This document shows, in pieces, positions 5,583 through 6,760 of a stretch of 6,760 nt of DNA. Positions within the stretch are counted from its first letter, which is position 1; every line of letters starts with the position of its first letter. The translations under genes and the position numbers were made by a program. Origin of the DNA: JBQCDV01 sp051960855 (GTDB taxonomy: Bacteria; Actinomycetota; Actinomycetes; JAJZTN01); contig JBQCDV010000188.1 in NCBI GenBank assembly GCA_051960855.1, positions 1 through 6,760 on the forward strand, given 5' to 3'. The notes beneath the pieces were generated by a model. It saw nothing but the letters and a program-made list of their open reading frames with translations, did not search any database and was not told the DNA's origin.

Positions 5583-6586
5583 CGGTGCTCGGGCGCGCTG
5601 TCGTCACCTGCGAGCTGAGTGAGGACGGCCGGGACCGCCTGGAGCAGCTCGGCTTCGAGGTCGTCACCGGGGGCTGGGGCACGACGCGACAGCCGCTTTC
5701 GGACGCGGAGATGGCCGACGTGTGCGCGGGGGCGCGACTGGTGCTGACCGAGATCGAGCGCGTCGACGAGGCGGTGCTGCGAGCCGCGCCGGACCTGCTC
5801 GCCGTCGGGACCGCACGCGGCGGCCCGGTCAACGTCGACATCCCCGCGTGCAGCGCCCGCGGCATCCCCGTGCTCTACACCCCTGCCCGCAACGCGGAGT
5901 CGGTGGCCGACTTCACGATCGGGCTGATCCTGTCCGCGCTGCGGGGGATCTCCGCCGGCGAGCAGCAGCTGCGCGGCAGCGGGTGGCTCGTCGGGGGCGA
6001 GCTGCCGTATCTGCACTTCCGGGGGCGGGAGCTGTCGGCACTCACCGTCGGTCTGGTCGGCTTCGGTGCTGTCGGACGGGCGGTCGCGCGCCGGCTCGTG
6101 CACGGCTTCGGCACCCGGGTCCTCTGGTCAGACCCGTACGTAGCTGCCGACGACCTCTCCGCCGACGCCCGGCTCGGCACACCGGTGCCGCTGCCGGAGC
6201 TGCTCGCAGACAGCGATGTCGTCTCCCTGCACTGTGCCCGGTCGGCGGCGACGGAGCGTCTCATCGACGAGAAGGCCCTTGCGGCGATGCGTGCGGGGGC
6301 GCTGCTCGTCAACACCGCTGGTGGCGCCTGCGTCGACGAGGCAGCTCTGGTGTCGGCGCTGGAGGAGGGGAGGGTGTCCGCCGCGCTCGACGTCTTCGCC
6401 AGCGAGCCGCTGCCGCCCGACTCCGCCCTGCTGCGCGCCCCGGCGACCGTGCTCACCCCGCATCTGGCGGGCGCGGCCACCGATGTCGTCGCGCACCACA
6501 GCAGGATGCTGCTCGACGACGTCGCGGCCGTGGTCCGCGGCGATGCACCCCGGCACTGCGCCAACCCGCAGGTGCTCGCTTGCTAG
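5579..6586 (+). CDS. D-isomer-specific 2-hydroxyacid dehydrogenase (phosphoglycerate dehydrogenase-like), catalytic Arg replaced
   Basis: The 335-residue protein is a D-2-hydroxyacid dehydrogenase, a family that reduces 2-keto acids or oxidises D-2-hydroxy acids with NAD(P). The substrate-domain motif VGTARGGPVNVDI (76-88) and NAESVADFTIGLIL (105-118) are followed by the Rossmann loop G161-x-G163-x-x-G166 (VGLVGFGAVG). D185 at the end of the second strand (WSDPY) favours NAD. Of the usual Arg-Glu-His active set, E276 (DVFASEP) and H295 (LTPHLAGA) are present. The Arg of the NTARGG motif is Gly248 (NTAGGACVDE, codon GGT 6320-6322), with the spacing unchanged. GTG 5579 overlaps the kinase stop and follows a strong Shine-Dalgarno. 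It is the last gene of the + strand chain. It may act on an acid derived from the aldolase's aldehyde product, or have lost normal chemistry; its substrate is unknown. Confidence 0.9.
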   Translation: MTVLGRAVVTCELSEDGRDRLEQLGFEVVTGGWGTTRQPLSDAEMADVCAGARLVLTEIERVDEAVLRAAPDLLAVGTARGGPVNVDIPACSARGIPVLYTPARNAESVADFTIGLILSALRGISAGEQQLRGSGWLVGGELPYLHFRGRELSALTVGLVGFGAVGRAVARRLVHGFGTRVLWSDPYVAADDLSADARLGTPVPLPELLADSDVVSLHCARSAATERLIDEKALAAMRAGALLVNTAGGACVDEAALVSALEEGRVSAALDVFASEPLPPDSALLRAPATVLTPHLAGAATDVVAHHSRMLLDDVAAVVRGDAPRHCANPQVLAC

Positions 6587-6592
6587 CCGGTG

Positions 6593-6760
6593 CTACATCC
6601 GTGTGACCGCGTGCTTGACGCGGGTGTACTCCTCGAGCGACACCAGCGACAGGTCGCTGCCATGGCCGGAGGCCTTGAAACCGCCATGCGGCATCTCGGG
6701 GGACAGCACCGAGTGGCAGTTCAGCCACACCGAGCCTGCGTCGAGCTCAGTCTGCAGTCG
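6593..6760 (-). CDS. Aldehyde dehydrogenase, C-terminal end (aminobutyraldehyde/betaine aldehyde type; rest outside window)
   Basis: On the minus strand the frame is open from the right edge to TAG (complement of 6593-6595), giving 55 residues. It contains AGSVWLNCHSV, then PEMPHGGFKASGHG and the tail SLEEYTRVKH. These match the C terminus of NAD(P)-dependent aldehyde dehydrogenases, closest in style to gamma-aminobutyraldehyde and betaine aldehyde dehydrogenases (EMPHGGFKxSGxGxDLS, LEEYTxVKH). The catalytic Cys and Glu lie outside the window, so the substrate class is tentative. It converges on the hydroxyacid dehydrogenase with a 6-nt gap and therefore belongs to a separate transcription unit. 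Confidence 0.9.
   Translation of the reverse strand, partial: RLQTELDAGSVWLNCHSVLSPEMPHGGFKASGHGSDLSLVSLEEYTRVKHAVTRM

Noticed and set aside
6584..6595. Bidirectional terminator hairpin at TAGC-CGGT-GCTA
   Set aside because: The stem is only 4 bp, cannot be extended outward and has no T tract.

Overview
The window is dense, very GC-rich coding DNA with frequent GTG starts and strong G/C bias at third codon positions. This points to a high-GC actinobacterium. A Micrococcales or Nocardioides-like host is plausible from the aldolase sequence style, but that is a guess. Seven protein genes are visible, two cut by the window edges. There are no RNA genes, CRISPR arrays, insertion sequences, transporters or regulators.

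Layout on the + strand: the 3' end of a class II fructose-bisphosphate aldolase (1-389), an atypical acyl-CoA dehydrogenase-family protein (386-1531), a TIM-barrel sugar phosphate isomerase/epimerase (1528-2481), a zinc-dependent medium-chain alcohol/polyol dehydrogenase (2534-3502), a class II (fuculose-phosphate type) aldolase (3499-4164), an FGGY carbohydrate kinase (4161-5582) and a D-2-hydroxyacid dehydrogenase (5579-6586). On the - strand, converging with a 6-nt gap, is the C-terminal end of an aldehyde dehydrogenase of the aminobutyraldehyde/betaine aldehyde type (6593-6760).

Five of the six + strand junctions are direct 4-nt stop/start overlaps (GTGA or ATGA). The sixth, isomerase to dehydrogenase, is bridged by five copies of a 14-bp tandem repeat. 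Each copy supplies a GTGA stop/start overlap, so a chain of four 5-codon mini-ORFs leads ribosomes from the isomerase stop to the dehydrogenase start. This is the most unusual thing in the window. The isomerase gene also carries two in-frame 12-bp tandem repeat tracts, one at its very start and one in the middle.

Taken together, dehydrogenase, isomerase/epimerase, kinase and aldolase form a plausible route: a polyol or rare sugar is oxidised to a ketose, isomerised, phosphorylated by the FGGY kinase, and cleaved by the class II aldolase to DHAP plus a short aldehyde. DHAP would then meet the fructose-bisphosphate aldolase. The substrate cannot be read from the sequence and no known pathway matches exactly. 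The hydroxyacid dehydrogenase lacks the usual catalytic arginine, and the acyl-CoA dehydrogenase-like protein lacks family signatures, so the roles of those two are open. Outside genes there are only the 52-nt repeat spacer (2482-2533) and the 6-nt convergent gap.
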